Assembly: GCF_019679435.2 (NCBI RefSeq)
Contig: NZ_CP139781.1
Span: 4,460,001-4,524,000, forward strand
Reading direction: 5' to 3'
DNA length: 64,000 nt
Origin: Actomonas aquatica
Lineage (GTDB): Bacteria > Verrucomicrobiota > Verrucomicrobiia > Opitutales > Opitutaceae
Under the pieces are notes generated by a model, which was not told the origin of the DNA, searched no databases, and was given only the letters and a program-made list of their open reading frames with translations. Each line of letters begins with the position of its first letter. Positions within the stretch are counted from its first letter, which is position 1. The position numbers and the translations under genes were made by a program. Positions 17,070-25,194 of this stretch are shown in pieces.

Positions 17070-17111
17070 TAAAAATCATAATTAACCCAATGTTAGTTAG
17101 TTATGATTTTA
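17070..17111. repeat. AT-rich inverted repeat, candidate oriT element
   Basis: The left arm (17070-17086, starting TAAAAATCATAATTAAC) and right arm (17096-17111, GTTAGTTATGATTTTA) are complementary except for one mismatch and one missing base, around a 9-nt spacer. It is much more AT-rich than its surroundings and could be a relaxosome/IHF-type site or a bidirectional terminator. Confidence 0.6.
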
Positions 17112-17186
17112 TGGAATACGATCTTCAATGAGCCTGAGTGCTCACAAGTGGTCTGGGGGAAGCTCCGGACGGTGCTTTTTTCGTGT

Positions 17187-17217
17187 CCTTACAGCGTAAG
17201 GGGTAAGGTGTCCTTAA
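17187..17217. repeat. Nested CCTTAC/GTAAGG hairpins next to the relaxase start
   Basis: CCTTAC (17187-17192), GTAAGG (17196-17201), GTAAGG (17203-17208) and CCTTAA (17212-17217) can form two alternative small hairpins with 3-nt loops. They lie 58-88 bp before the MobF ATG. Such a hairpin next to a nick site is what MobF relaxases recognise; alternatively it is an operator. Confidence 0.5.
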
Positions 17218-17274
17218 CCATGGGGAAACGTGACCACGTTTCCGTCCTCTCAATGCGCGAATGCGCACGGTGAC

Positions 17275-20088
17275 ATGATCCGGCCTGGAATTCAGCGCAG
17301 CGTGAAAGTGGCGAGCGGTTACTTCCGCGAGCACTTGAAGGTCGGAGACTACTACACAGAGAAGTCGAATGTTCGCGGCGAGTGGTTCGGCAGTGGCGCC
17401 GCGAGATTGGGTTTGGTTCACGGCGTGAGTGAACGCGGGTTTCAACGCATGTGTGAGGGCAAGGATCCGCGCACGGGCGATCGATTGATCGCGCGCTTGA
17501 ACGGCTTGCGAGTCGAACAGGGACGGCGCTGTCCAAACCGCCGCGTTGGTTTTGATTTTGTTTTTAGTCCGAGCAAGGGTGTGTCCGTGTTGGCGGAGTG
17601 CGGAGACGAACGGGTCAAGGCCGTCCATGACGACGCGGTGAAGGTCGCGTTGGGCGAGCTGGAGAAGTTTGTGGCGACCCGAGTTCGCCGGAACGGGGCG
17701 AACGATCGGCGAATGACCCAAAACTTCGTGGCCGCGCTGTTTCGACACGACACCAGCCGCGAGGGAGATCCGCACCTGCACACCCACGCCTTCGTCTTCA
17801 ACGCCACGTTTGATGGCGAGGAAGGGCGCTGGAAGGCCTTGGAGCCGTCGGACATGTATCGGGCCCAGCGCTATGCCGATGCCTGCTACCAGCACCGGCT
17901 GCGTGAGGGACTCCTCAAGCTGGGGCACATGTGCATGGTGAAGGACGGTCGCGTGGAGGTTTGCGTGGTCACGTCCGAGACCGCGGAGAAGTTCTCCAAG
18001 CGCCATGCCCAGATTGACGAGATTGAGAAGGCCAACGGTGTTGAAGCGGCGACGCCGGCGGAACGCTACCAACTGCGGGAAAGGATCGCTCGGGAGTCGC
18101 GGGCGCAAAAGGACCGGGATCAGAGTTTGGACGATTTGAAAGCGCGTTGGCTGGCAGAGATGACGCCGAAGGAGCGTGATCGGCTGGCATTTCGTGCGTC
18201 GCGCAGGGAACTCGAGTTTACGGAGATCAGAACGAGCGTGAAGCGGGCCATTGATGTCGCCGAGGCTCATCTCTTCGAACGGAACGCGGTGGTGCACGAC
18301 CGGGACTTGGTTGCGCACGCATTGCTGTCAGAAAGCGGACGCTTTTTATCGACGAAAGCGTTGTGGGCGGAAGTCAGAGCACGGCCGTATGTTCGCGATG
18401 AGTTGAATCCCGAAAGGATTTCATTGGCGGGTCAGTCGAAGATCGAACGGGAACTCGTTGAGCTCGTTGATCGGACCCGCGGTCGTCACGACGCCATCAA
18501 TCCCGATTTCCTCGGATTAGACCCGCGTTTGGATGCCGAGCAGGCTCACGCGGTTCGCGCGTTGTTGGAGTCGCGGCATGGCACCAACGTGCTTCGCGGA
18601 AAGGCCGGCACGGGGAAGAGCTTTACGCTGAACAATGTCGTCGCTGGTGCCCGCGCTGGGGGTCGTGATGTTGTGGTCGTTGCGCCGCAGAACCAACAGG
18701 TCCGCGAGTTACAACGCGATGGCTTGGAGGCGCGCACGGTCGAGAGCCTATTGATGAAGCGCGATCTTCCGCATGGAGGCGTTCTGATTGTTGATGAAGC
18801 CGGCCAGTTGAGTGCCCGCCGCATGGTCGACCTGGTGAGGCTTTGCGCGTTGAAGCAGGCCCGATTGATTCTGTCAGGAGACACGCGACAGCACGGCGCG
18901 ATCGAAGCCACGGACGCGTTGAGTTTGTTGGAGGACCGGGCCTGCCTTCCGACCGTCGAACTCAGTAAGATTCGCCGGCAGGATCCGACCCGCGGAAACA
19001 CCGCGACCGAGCGACTCGCGATTCGAAGCTACCGTGACGCGGTCGCTGCGGCATCGAATGGAGATACGCAGCGTTCTCTCCGGCTTCTGGAGACGGAGAA
19101 AGCCGTAATCGAGGTCACGGAGCCGGCGCGGGTAGCCAAAGTGGCAGAGGCGTATGTCCAAGCCACTGAACGCGGCGACAGGGTGCTCGCGATCGGCCAA
19201 ACGTGGAACGAAGTGAATCAATTGAACCAAGCGATTCGCGCAAATCTTCAGTCCTTTGGTAAAGTTTCCGGCTCGGTCGAATTGGAAACGCTGCAAAACC
19301 TCAATCTTACCCTTGGGCAACGCATGGAACCGGGAACCTATCAGCATTGCCGGGACCTCGTGTTCGTCCGCAGCTACGGCCGTTTCAAGAAAGGCGAGCG
19401 CGTCGAGGTTGCCGGAGCCACAGCACAAGGGTTGCGGCTCATGAAAAACGGCAAGGAGACCGTAGTCGGCTACTCGAAGGCGGATCGATTCATGGTCGTC
19501 CGGCCGCGACGGCTGAAGGTCGGGGTGGGTGACCACCTACAGCTCAAATTCAACGGCAAGTCCGAGGAAGGGCGCACACTGGCCAACGGAGAGCTCGTGC
19601 GGGTCGAAAAGGTCCAGTCAGACGGACGACTCGTCGTGCGCGACGACAGCGGCGTGCGGAAGACCCTCGGAGCCGACCAACGGATCTTTAACCACGGCTA
19701 CGCTGTCACGTCTTACGGCTCCCAAGGCAAGACCGTCGACACCGTGTTGTTCTCCGATGCCGGAGCGGCAGGCGCCACGAACCAAAAGCAATGGTATGTC
19801 ACGATCTCCCGCGGCCGCCGCCAGGCAAAAGTCTTCACGAGCGACCTAGCCAAGCTCAGAGAATCCATCCAGCGCGACGGCGATCGCGACTTCGCCCTCC
19901 AAGAGCGACCGATCAGCATCCAGCCCAAGCCGGCACCCACAGTGGTGCCAACAATCGCCAAGGAAGAGGACTTCGATGCGATGCAGGCATCCCGTGAACG
20001 ACTTCAGCGATTCAAGCGCCATCAGTTCGTTCGAAACCACATCGCCCGCCAACAGGCTATCAAACGCCGACTCGGTCCTCGGCCTTGA
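17275..20088 (+). CDS. MobF conjugative relaxase-helicase (TrwC/TraI type)
   Basis: 937 residues. The N-terminal relaxase domain has the MobF start (VKVASGYFREH, then DYY, GEWFGSGAARLGL), the catalytic tyrosines, and the metal-binding histidine triad in DPHLHTHAFVFN with an upstream RHDTSREG. A C-terminal superfamily I (RecD2/TraI) helicase has Walker A GKAGTGKS, Walker B VLIVDEAGQ, motif III LILSGDTRQHG and the late motif YAVTSYGSQGKTVD. It would nick oriT, remain attached to the 5' end and unwind the transferred strand. ATG 17275 is chosen because the family begins there; an in-frame GTG at 17230 is possible. No type IV secretion genes are in the window, so the element looks mobilizable and not self-transmissible, unless these genes lie elsewhere. 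Confidence 0.93.
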   Translation: MIRPGIQRSVKVASGYFREHLKVGDYYTEKSNVRGEWFGSGAARLGLVHGVSERGFQRMCEGKDPRTGDRLIARLNGLRVEQGRRCPNRRVGFDFVFSPSKGVSVLAECGDERVKAVHDDAVKVALGELEKFVATRVRRNGANDRRMTQNFVAALFRHDTSREGDPHLHTHAFVFNATFDGEEGRWKALEPSDMYRAQRYADACYQHRLREGLLKLGHMCMVKDGRVEVCVVTSETAEKFSKRHAQIDEIEKANGVEAATPAERYQLRERIARESRAQKDRDQSLDDLKARWLAEMTPKERDRLAFRASRRELEFTEIRTSVKRAIDVAEAHLFERNAVVHDRDLVAHALLSESGRFLSTKALWAEVRARPYVRDELNPERISLAGQSKIERELVELVDRTRGRHDAINPDFLGLDPRLDAEQAHAVRALLESRHGTNVLRGKAGTGKSFTLNNVVAGARAGGRDVVVVAPQNQQVRELQRDGLEARTVESLLMKRDLPHGGVLIVDEAGQLSARRMVDLVRLCALKQARLILSGDTRQHGAIEATDALSLLEDRACLPTVELSKIRRQDPTRGNTATERLAIRSYRDAVAAASNGDTQRSLRLLETEKAVIEVTEPARVAKVAEAYVQATERGDRVLAIGQTWNEVNQLNQAIRANLQSFGKVSGSVELETLQNLNLTLGQRMEPGTYQHCRDLVFVRSYGRFKKGERVEVAGATAQGLRLMKNGKETVVGYSKADRFMVVRPRRLKVGVGDHLQLKFNGKSEEGRTLANGELVRVEKVQSDGRLVVRDDSGVRKTLGADQRIFNHGYAVTSYGSQGKTVDTVLFSDAGAAGATNQKQWYVTISRGRRQAKVFTSDLAKLRESIQRDGDRDFALQERPISIQPKPAPTVVPTIAKEEDFDAMQASRERLQRFKRHQFVRNHIARQQAIKRRLGPRP

Positions 20089-20390
20089 TGGCAGTGAAAT
20101 TGGCAAGGAAATTGGAACGCCATCGGCTGGGGGCCGTATTACCACGTTGCAGTCGGCGGGGCTGCCCCTCCTTGCTGCGACCGGCTAAATCGGATAACTA
20201 CTTCAAAGGACTCGGGACTTTTCTCTGTTTCTATAACTGGGTTGCCGGGTGCTAAAATAATATAGCGCGCATGAGCATCTGATTTAATGATTCTGAAATT
20301 GGGGGGCTAAGAGGCGGGGAAACATCGAGTTCGCGTTTTGGCAGGGCAGGCGCACCTACTTCTCAATCGACGAGGATGATTCGCGGAGAT
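20089..20390. other. Intergenic region between convergent genes, no gene seen
   Basis: About 300 bp separating the relaxase gene from the convergent DUF4062 gene. The middle (20230-20300) is AT-rich. A frame ending at about 20460 contains a reading FWQGRRTYFSIDEDDS but has no start codon after its upstream stop, so it is at most a remnant. No strong terminator is visible. Confidence 0.4.
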
Positions 20391-22268
20391 TCAATCAGGT
20401 GAATCGTTCATTTCATCCATCGTGGCCAGTTGCGCATATAGCTTTGAGCCTGTTGGAGTGATAGTCCAGTGTGGTTTCCTACTGCGACTACCCTTCGGCG
20501 AGGGTTTCGTTTTGATGAGATTCCTGGCCTGAAGCGCTCTAAGCATACCGTCGAATGGTGGGGATTGAATCACGCACGTCGGACGGTAAGCATGTTTCCC
20601 ATGCTTGCTATTTAGTTTAGGCAACAACTCTGTTGCGAGTCTTGCTTCCAAAGTCCTCTTCAATGACGAAACGCTTGCACTTTCCTCAAGTTTGGGGGCT
20701 AAAACTGAGAAAGCACGATTCCAAGACCACTTATATTCAAGTTCGAATGGGTGCTGGTCGTTCCAAGAGGTCAAGCGCTGGTTTGGATTGTTAGATAGAT
20801 AATAATGACCGGTCAATGAAAGGTTTAGTGTATCCGATAGGCCGTTTAGATTTTCCGAATCCTTGGGGCGAGCAGAGGCGTTCGTACGCTCAAGCTCCAC
20901 TATGCGCTGTTGGAGTTTGGCGATTGCATCTTGGCCCTCAAGGATTGATGTAGAGCGAACCCAGCCGGGTTGTGGGTCGTGTTGGATGGCACTGATAATT
21001 GCCGACTTTATCGCCGATCCCAACCCATCGGGTGTGCTCCAGAAACGACACATGCGTTGTTTTGCTTTTTCGCGGAATTGGGCCAAACGTTTTCTTCCGA
21101 CATCCGATTTCTCCAATTTTGCGCCGGTCAAGTTGTCGATGTTCTCGTGAAGGAAAGCGATCACAGGTTTTCCCAGTTCCAAAGCGTAGTCGAATTCTCG
21201 CTCAGTGTATCCGATTTGTCCATCTGGGGTTAGGCTTCCATAGCGACCGGCAATGATTAGAACATAATAATCGCAGTCGCTGATCACTCTCCGAATCAAG
21301 TCCCACTGAGTTGTGCTGGTTGCAGGGAACAACTCCATGCCGGACGGTATGCATAGGGTTTCAAGAAGCGCTTGAATCACGTGCTGGCGTTCTTCTTTTA
21401 GGTCTTCGAACGTAGAGCTTACAAAAACTTGGTAACGGCGATGCAGTGGATTTGAAGCGCCTAATGTCTGTGGCGCTTGGAGGTTCGGATCCAAATTTGG
21501 AGATCTCCGATTATGGTCCATGATACGTTCCGTGTACCCAACGGGTGCATTCGGCTCGTATCCGCCAAAAATTATTCTCTCCAGTTCTGGCAGCAAATCG
21601 GAGTTCGGCGGAAAATCCTCCGCCGCGTCAAGAACACCTGACTGCCAATCGGAAGGGCCGAACGATGCCGAGCGACTAAACAGATGCCCAGAACGAACTA
21701 GCACTCCAAGAAGATCGGCCGTCTTGTCGTCCAGACTTAGCGTCTCCTTGATCTCGGACCTCGAGAGATTGGTCTTCTCCGGGGATCGATGATAGAGGTC
21801 GCGCATGACTCCCAGATATCGAATCAGAAGCTGTTCGTAGTGCTCGCCTGAATTCGTCAGAAGGATGCCGATGATGCTGAGTTCGTACGTCGGCAGGTTC
21901 GTGTTACTGGTTTCCCAAAGAATGCTTCCGTTTAGTTCGCGGCGAACTGCGAGGACCTCTTGTTTTCCCCATTGCGAATGCATCGTTCGGCATCGCGGCC
22001 ATTCTCCGCTATTTCGGAAAGCTTCCCAGATAGAGGTCAGGAGTTCGGCGGCTTGGGGGGAAATGGATTGTCGAAGGGAATGAAGCGTGGGCACGGTGCA
22101 GGAGTTGCCAAAAGAGTGAAGAAGCTGGATTCCCGGGTCGAGCGCGCGTTCGACAACACTCAATGGGGGTAGGTCGAAATTGTGGGAGGTCTTATTCGTT
22201 CTGCTTGAATTCCGGAACAGGACATTTGAGCGCCACTGGGCCCCGAAGGTCAGGAACAGGGAATCCAC
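20391..22268 (-). CDS. DUF4062 domain protein
   Basis: 625 residues. The first 270 residues are helical, with a winged-helix-like segment (LSRSEIKETLSLDDKTADLL). Residues 280-450 form a DUF4062 domain: RRYQVFVSSTFEDLKEERQH (strand, VSSTF.DL motif), SGMELFPA, then CDYYVLIIAGRYGS, GYTEREFDYAL and KPVIAFLHEN. DUF4062 has a TIR/SLOG-like Rossmann layout and occurs at the front of NLR/STAND and other bacterial immunity proteins as a possible nucleotide-binding or signalling module. A coiled coil (DAIAKLQQRIVELERTNAS) and a C-terminal winged-helix-like region follow; no NTPase P-loop is seen. A GTG start at 22268 is used, with some uncertainty. Located at the right part of the mobile element; a defence role is inferred. 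Confidence 0.75.
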   Translation of the reverse strand: MDSLFLTFGAQWRSNVLFRNSSRTNKTSHNFDLPPLSVVERALDPGIQLLHSFGNSCTVPTLHSLRQSISPQAAELLTSIWEAFRNSGEWPRCRTMHSQWGKQEVLAVRRELNGSILWETSNTNLPTYELSIIGILLTNSGEHYEQLLIRYLGVMRDLYHRSPEKTNLSRSEIKETLSLDDKTADLLGVLVRSGHLFSRSASFGPSDWQSGVLDAAEDFPPNSDLLPELERIIFGGYEPNAPVGYTERIMDHNRRSPNLDPNLQAPQTLGASNPLHRRYQVFVSSTFEDLKEERQHVIQALLETLCIPSGMELFPATSTTQWDLIRRVISDCDYYVLIIAGRYGSLTPDGQIGYTEREFDYALELGKPVIAFLHENIDNLTGAKLEKSDVGRKRLAQFREKAKQRMCRFWSTPDGLGSAIKSAIISAIQHDPQPGWVRSTSILEGQDAIAKLQQRIVELERTNASARPKDSENLNGLSDTLNLSLTGHYYLSNNPNQRLTSWNDQHPFELEYKWSWNRAFSVLAPKLEESASVSSLKRTLEARLATELLPKLNSKHGKHAYRPTCVIQSPPFDGMLRALQARNLIKTKPSPKGSRSRKPHWTITPTGSKLYAQLATMDEMNDSPD

Positions 22269-22422
22269 CGGAAACGCAGGATCGCGTCTCCCTTGGATAC
22301 GGTGGGAACGATCTCAGGCCCGATCAATGTCAGTAAAAAGGAGATATCGCGAACGAGTTGTGATGTGATGGCCTAGGTCGAAACGAACTTGCGAGCAAGT
22401 AGCTGTCAGATTTGGATCGCAT

Positions 22423-22863
22423 ATGCCGAATCGGTCAGACTCCGCCACTTCTCAAGTATTAGCCAAAGCTGAGTTCGAACTACTCGCGGAGTTTCGTTTT
22501 ACTTTGCGGCGTTTTCTAGGCTTCAGCGAAGCCGCAGCCAAAAGGCATGGCGTGAGCCCGCAACAGTATCAGGCTTTGCTTGCGATCGAAGGATTCCCAG
22601 GTCGCGACTGGGTGACGGTGAGCGAATTGGCCGAGCAATTGCGCATCGCGCACCATAGCGCTGTTGGTCTGGTCAATCGCATGGAAGGGCTGAAGTTGGT
22701 GAAACGCTCGGTCTCGACCGAAGACCGGCGGCGGGTCGAGGTTTCACTTCAGCCAGCTGGACGGGTGGTGCTGGGAAAACTGTATCGGGTGCACCGTGAG
22801 GAATTACGGACAGTGGGCCCAAAGTTGATCGCGTTGCTACAGGAGGCTTCGCTGCCGGAGTAG
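22423..22863 (+). CDS. MarR family transcriptional regulator
   Basis: 146 residues with the MarR winged helix: QYQALLAIEGFPGRDWVTVS, helix-turn-helix ELAEQLRIAHHSAVGLVNRM, wing LVKRSVSTEDRRRVEVSLQP, and the C-terminal dimerisation helix with KLYRVHREELRTVG. It binds DNA as a dimer and responds to an unknown ligand. The HPP membrane protein gene follows on the same strand. A truncated relative of the same C-terminal helix (KLYLVHRKELQTVG) is found at 24038-24199 beyond the HPP gene, showing that this locus once held two MarR copies. No cysteine suggests a redox switch. Confidence 0.88.
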   Translation: MPNRSDSATSQVLAKAEFELLAEFRFTLRRFLGFSEAAAKRHGVSPQQYQALLAIEGFPGRDWVTVSELAEQLRIAHHSAVGLVNRMEGLKLVKRSVSTEDRRRVEVSLQPAGRVVLGKLYRVHREELRTVGPKLIALLQEASLPE

Positions 22864-22970
22864 TGCCCTTCTTCCTTTGTTTCTGAGTTCACCCAAGAAC
22901 GTGGAGATCGACGGGGGAGTAGAATCGTCGTTCCCTCGTAGTGGTGAGAAGAGCCGACTCGCATGGAAAT

Positions 22971-22984
22971 GTCGTAACACGATA
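22971..22984. promoter_or_regulatory. TCGTAACRCGATA motif upstream of the HPP gene
   Basis: GTCGTAACACGATA has dyad arms TCGT/ACGA. The same 13-base consensus TCGTAACRCGATA recurs at 26447-26459 ahead of the cystathionine-synthase-type gene, and in both cases AAAAAT follows within a few bases. Two near-identical copies ahead of functionally separable genes suggest one shared regulator, perhaps the MarR protein encoded next door. Confidence 0.6.
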
Positions 22985-23035
22985 AAAATGACTGGATTTT
23001 GGTCGCGAAATCGGGTTCATCGGCCGGCTCATTTT

Positions 23036-23518
23036 ATGTCTTCCAGTTTCAGAAAGTCACAGATCCTGCTAGCTACAGTAGGAGCGATCATTGCGGTGTC
23101 TGCCTTATCATTTGTCGCAGCCACGACTGAGGCGTTGTTACTGCTCGGTTCGTTTGGTGCTTCGACGCTGTTGCTGTTTGCCCTTCCGGAGGCACCCTTG
23201 TCGCAACCCCGTTCTGTGATAGGCGGTCACCTGATCGCTTCGCTGATCGCGTTGTGCTGTCTAGCTGCGTTTGGGCCGCAATGGTGGGCGGTGGGCGTGG
23301 CGACTGGATTGGGCGTCGGCCTGATGATGGTTACCCGCACGGTGCACCCGCCGGCCGGATCCAATGCGATCATTGTGTTTTTGGCCAAGCCCGGTTGGGA
23401 TGTGTTGCTGTTCTCGACCGTGTTTGGAACCCTCGTGTTGATCGTGATTGCTATTGTGTATCATCGCCTCACCCGTCGGCATAAATATCCTCAATATTGG
23501 CGCGCGGCGGCGGTGTGA
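23036..23518 (+). CDS. HPP family membrane protein
   Basis: 160 residues with four transmembrane helices (ILLATVGAIIAVSALSFVAA; LLLLGSFGASTLLLFAL; LIASLIALCCLAAFG; VLLFSTVFGTLVLIVIAIVY) and the family signature TRTVHPPAGSNAII, whose H-P-P names the family. HPP proteins from cyanobacteria and chloroplasts have been reported as nitrite transporters, which is suggestive given the denitrification genes 10 kb away, but the substrate here is not shown by sequence. ATG 23036 gives a protein that starts at the domain; an upstream in-frame ATG at 22988 would add 16 residues. A TCGTAACRCGATA motif sits 59 bp upstream. Confidence 0.85.
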   Translation: MSSSFRKSQILLATVGAIIAVSALSFVAATTEALLLLGSFGASTLLLFALPEAPLSQPRSVIGGHLIASLIALCCLAAFGPQWWAVGVATGLGVGLMMVTRTVHPPAGSNAIIVFLAKPGWDVLLFSTVFGTLVLIVIAIVYHRLTRRHKYPQYWRAAAV

Positions 23519-24037
23519 GGCGACGAAAGTTTCAGAACGCGACCGAAGAAAGCGATCCAAGCCGACTTGGCCTAAGTCGTGTGATCGATCGCTAATTAAC
23601 GTCCGTCGGGGATCTCTGGGGTGTGGTTCGCTGACACTGAGATCGGATCCCTGATCTAAATTGGTGTCATTTGAATCGACTGATGGTGACTGTATCCACC
23701 TCAACGTGGTGTGACGAGGGCCGTCGTATTCGGCGACGTCACGGCCGTGTTAGCCGGTGGAGTCCAGTTACGGGGCATGTGGCCCCAGGTCGCCCTGCTT
23801 GGTCATGTCTGGTGGGTGGTTGAGCACGTCGTGCAGATGCCGTGACTGGATTGGCGGGGAGTAAATGATGGTCGAGCGCTGGCCGGCGTAGGGGGGGGCG
23901 ACGAAGCGCCAGTTTTCACTCCCAGTTTGGTTCGGTGAATGGCGTTCTCAATGGGTGAAGGTTGGTGTTCAGACGAGTGTGACCGTGTTTGCGGTGAGCG
24001 TGCAGGGTATCCCACTAGTCGACGTCGACCGCTCGCG
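23519..24037. other. Intergenic region with decayed sequence, no gene seen
   Basis: About 520 bp between the HPP gene and a MarR-like fragment. No open frame has a recognisable motif. Since the fragment that follows lacks the N-terminal two thirds of a MarR protein, this stretch probably contains the scrambled remainder, but no convincing piece of the helix-turn-helix could be identified. Confidence 0.4.
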
Positions 24038-24199
24038 AAGGGCCGGCGTCGGGTGCAAATTTTCCCTTCGCCGAAAGGCCTAGCCATTCTGCAAAAATTA
24101 TATCTGGTCCACAGGAAGGAATTGCAGACGGTCGGAGCTCAGATTATCGGGCTACTAAAACGTGCGGTTCCAACGGCAAACCGTGAAGTTGGTTCATGA
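24038..24199 (+). pseudogene. MarR C-terminal remnant
   Basis: About 53 codons reading KGRRRVQIFPSPKGLAILQK and then KLYLVHRKELQTVGAQIIGLL, ending in TGA at 24199. It aligns with the wing and dimerisation helix of the intact MarR protein at 22423-22863 (RRRVEVSLQPAG, KLYRVHREELRTVGPKLIALL) with roughly half the residues identical. The DNA-binding part is absent and the sequence ahead is not MarR-like in any frame, so it is a broken duplicate. It overlaps the 3' end of the convergent cysK by 6 bp. Confidence 0.75.
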
Positions 24200-25174
24200 A
24201 ATCTCGGTGCGCCAATCGCTCAGGTCATCGCTGCCTTCTGGTAGCGACTCGCACAGCCATGAGGACAAGTATCGCTCGCTGCACGACGGCACGATGGTGA
24301 CGATGCGTTTCCCAGCGTTTGCCGGTCGCCGTGCGAGTTGAATCGCGGCCCATACAGCCGCTCCAGAGGAAATGCCGATTGGTATGCCGTCGAGACGGTT
24401 TACCTCGAGGCTTACTGGACCGGAATCCTCCTCCCGCACTTTGATAACCTCATCGTAGATTGCGCAGTTGAGAACACCGGGGACAAATCCGGCCCCCAGT
24501 CCCTGCAGCCGATGTGGTCCGGGGCGTTCGCCGGAAAGAACTGCGGAGGTGGAGGGTTCCACGGCGACAATCTGAATGGATGGATTTCGTGGTTTCAAAA
24601 TTTCGCCGATTCCAGTGATCGTTCCCCCGGTTCCGATGCCGGCGACCACGACGTCAACCTGGCCATCCGTGTCCCGCCATATTTCCTCCGCAGTTGTGGT
24701 GCGATGGATCGCGGGATTCGCAGGATTGTCGAATTGGGAGGGCACGAAGCTATCCGGTAGTTGCGAGGCTATCGCTCGGGCTTTTTCGATGGCGCCCTTC
24801 ATACCCGCCGGTCCAGGGGTGAGGATCAGACGAGCCCCGAGAAGTTTCAGCATGCGGCGTCGTTCGAGAGTCATGGTTTCCGGCATTACCAGAACAAGGC
24901 GCAACCCCTTGGCGGCAGCGACGAAGGCCAAGGCGATACCGGTGTTTCCACTGGTGGCTTCTACGATAATCGTTTCGCTGGTGACTTTTCCGTCAGCGAT
25001 GGCCCGTTCAATCATGGCCAGGCCAATTCGATCTTTCACGCTCGAGAGTGGGTTGAAAAATTCCAGTTTAAGTAGGATCTCCGCAGCGGCGTGATGCTTC
25101 GCGGCGGTGCGGTTGAGGCGAACCAGCGGCGTGTTTCCAATTGTTTCGGTGATATCAGAATAGATCCTGCTCAT
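24194..25174 (-). CDS. cysK: Cysteine synthase (O-acetylserine sulfhydrylase)
   Basis: 326 residues, fold type II PLP enzyme making cysteine from O-acetylserine and sulfide. The start [20 protein letters not shown] is diagnostic. The PLP lysine is in LSSVKDRIG, the substrate loop in [11 protein letters not shown], the phosphate-binding glycine loop in [11 protein letters not shown], and the C-terminal Ser contact in [11 protein letters not shown]. Length is normal. ATG 25174 is used; a TTG at 25198 overlaps the upstream stop but would add eight unconserved residues. It follows the cystathionine-synthase-type gene by 20 bp on the minus strand, so the pair forms a sulfur amino acid operon. Confidence 0.95.
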   Translation of the reverse strand: MSRIYSDITETIGNTPLVRLNRTAAKHHAAAEILLKLEFFNPLSSVKDRIGLAMIERAIADGKVTSETIIVEATSGNTGIALAFVAAAKGLRLVLVMPETMTLERRRMLKLLGARLILTPGPAGMKGAIEKARAIASQLPDSFVPSQFDNPANPAIHRTTTAEEIWRDTDGQVDVVVAGIGTGGTITGIGEILKPRNPSIQIVAVEPSTSAVLSGERPGPHRLQGLGAGFVPGVLNCAIYDEVIKVREEDSGPVSLEVNRLDGIPIGISSGAAVWAAIQLARRPANAGKRIVTIVPSCSERYLSSWLCESLPEGSDDLSDWRTEIS

Positions 25175-25194
25175 AATATTTAGTGGATTCGGAT

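Larger units (their letters stand above)
16518..17274. other. Non-coding region upstream of the relaxase gene, candidate oriT
   Basis: About 750 bp without a credible gene; the longest frame (16734-17072, plus) is repetitive and has no motif. The right part contains an AT-rich inverted repeat (17070-17111) and a nested CCTTAC/GTAAGG hairpin cluster (17187-17217) directly ahead of the MobF relaxase. Origins of transfer of MobF elements usually lie in this position, so the region is a good oriT candidate. Confidence 0.5.

Noticed and set aside
16734..17072. 112-codon plus-strand frame in the non-coding region before the relaxase
   Set aside because: No recognisable motif, irregular composition and no Shine-Dalgarno; the region is better explained as oriT/intergenic.
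17125..18318. 397-codon minus-strand frame over the relaxase gene
   Set aside because: Antisense of the MobF domain, no recognisable motif; it would also cover the candidate oriT hairpins.
4769..22300. Second attachment site (repeat of the tRNA-Leu 3' end)
   Set aside because: Only short chance matches such as CGAGCACC near 9226 were found by eye; none is long enough to be attR.
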